Below are positions 6,019 through 6,131 of a DNA stretch of 6,131 bases, piece after piece. Below the pieces are notes generated by a model that was not told the origin of the DNA, did no database searches, and was given only the letters and a program-made list of their open reading frames with translations. Made by a program: the position numbers and the translations under genes. Source of the stretch: Casimicrobiaceae bacterium (lineage in GTDB: Bacteria; Pseudomonadota; Gammaproteobacteria; Burkholderiales; Casimicrobiaceae); the NCBI GenBank assembly GCA_955652025.1, contig CATPAO010000177.1, positions 1 to 6,131 of the forward strand, given 5' to 3'. How positions within the stretch are numbered: position 1 is the first letter of the stretch; the number at the start of each line of letters is the position of its first letter.

Positions 6019-6131
6019 CGCCGCCGACGGCGGCGACGCCGCCAATTCGCAAACATCCGCGCCACCCGCGACCACCCCGTCGCGGGACGCCGATTCGCTC
6101 GCGTATCGGGTGACGATCGACGCGCCACGCG
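5912..6131 (+). CDS. N-terminus of a secreted, possibly TamA/BamA-family outer-membrane assembly protein, cut off by window edge
   Basis: A frame open from ATG 5912 to the window end (73 codons), offset by one base from the lipoprotein frame. It encodes an Arg-rich n-region (MTRRTSVRRSATLRSRR), a hydrophobic core (WTPILASMLACVSLC) and a plausible signal peptidase I site after STADA at residue 37. An Ala/Thr/Pro-rich linker follows, and then SLAYRVTIDAPR at about 62-73. That last stretch resembles the first beta strand of the first POTRA domain in TamA-type proteins, which with TamB move proteins into the outer membrane. This is recalled resemblance over about 12 residues only. AGAGG at 5898-5902, 9 nt upstream, supports the ATG; GTG 5930 and ATG 5984 lack a good ribosome site. 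A start downstream would shorten the unusual overlap. That a secreted gene starts here is fairly sure; the TamA identity is tentative. Confidence 0.55.
   Translation, partial: MTRRTSVRRSATLRSRRWTPILASMLACVSLCSTADAADGGDAANSQTSAPPATTPSRDADSLAYRVTIDAPR

Overview
The window is GC-rich (high G/C at third codon positions) and carries the start of a division and cell wall (dcw) cluster on the minus strand, with a separate divergent envelope locus on the plus strand. Gene order, the FtsI active-site context (EPGSTMKPF), a short FtsL with an [10 protein letters not shown] coiled coil, and a MurE with the meso-diaminopimelate signature DNPR all point to a Gram-negative proteobacterium, most likely a betaproteobacterium. 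The lineage is an inference from protein style; no marker RNA is present.

Minus strand, read from about 4995 down to 1: a sigma70-type promoter (TTGACC, 18 bp, TATAGT), a four-copy direct repeat with exact 10-bp period that looks like the MraZ autorepression site, then mraZ, rsmH (mraW), ftsL, ftsI (PBP3) and murE, which runs off the left edge. Four of the five genes touch or overlap: mraZ/rsmH by TGATG, rsmH/ftsL by GTGA, ftsL/ftsI by ATGA. ftsI/murE are separated by 5 nt. This is one tightly coupled transcription and translation unit. It encodes a transcription factor, a 16S rRNA methyltransferase, a divisome regulator, the septal transpeptidase and a cytoplasmic peptidoglycan precursor ligase.

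Region 4845-5607 (about 760 bp) holds no convincing gene. Its mraZ-proximal third is AT-richer and carries the promoter, the repeat array and several inverted and direct repeats. The remainder is GC-rich with small hairpins.

Plus strand, 5608 to the right edge: a 136-residue predicted outer-membrane lipoprotein of unknown function, preceded by a strong Shine-Dalgarno sequence. It is followed, with an apparent 107-bp overlap in another frame, by the start of a secreted protein whose first mature residues (AYRVTIDAPR) resemble the first POTRA strand of TamA-type outer-membrane assembly factors.

Most of the window is conserved core genome. The parts worth a second look are the MraZ operator, the uncertain mraZ start, the uncharacterised lipoprotein and its overlap with the TamA-like gene, and the repeat structure between the two operons. 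I see no evidence for a mobile element, CRISPR array, RNA gene or defence system.
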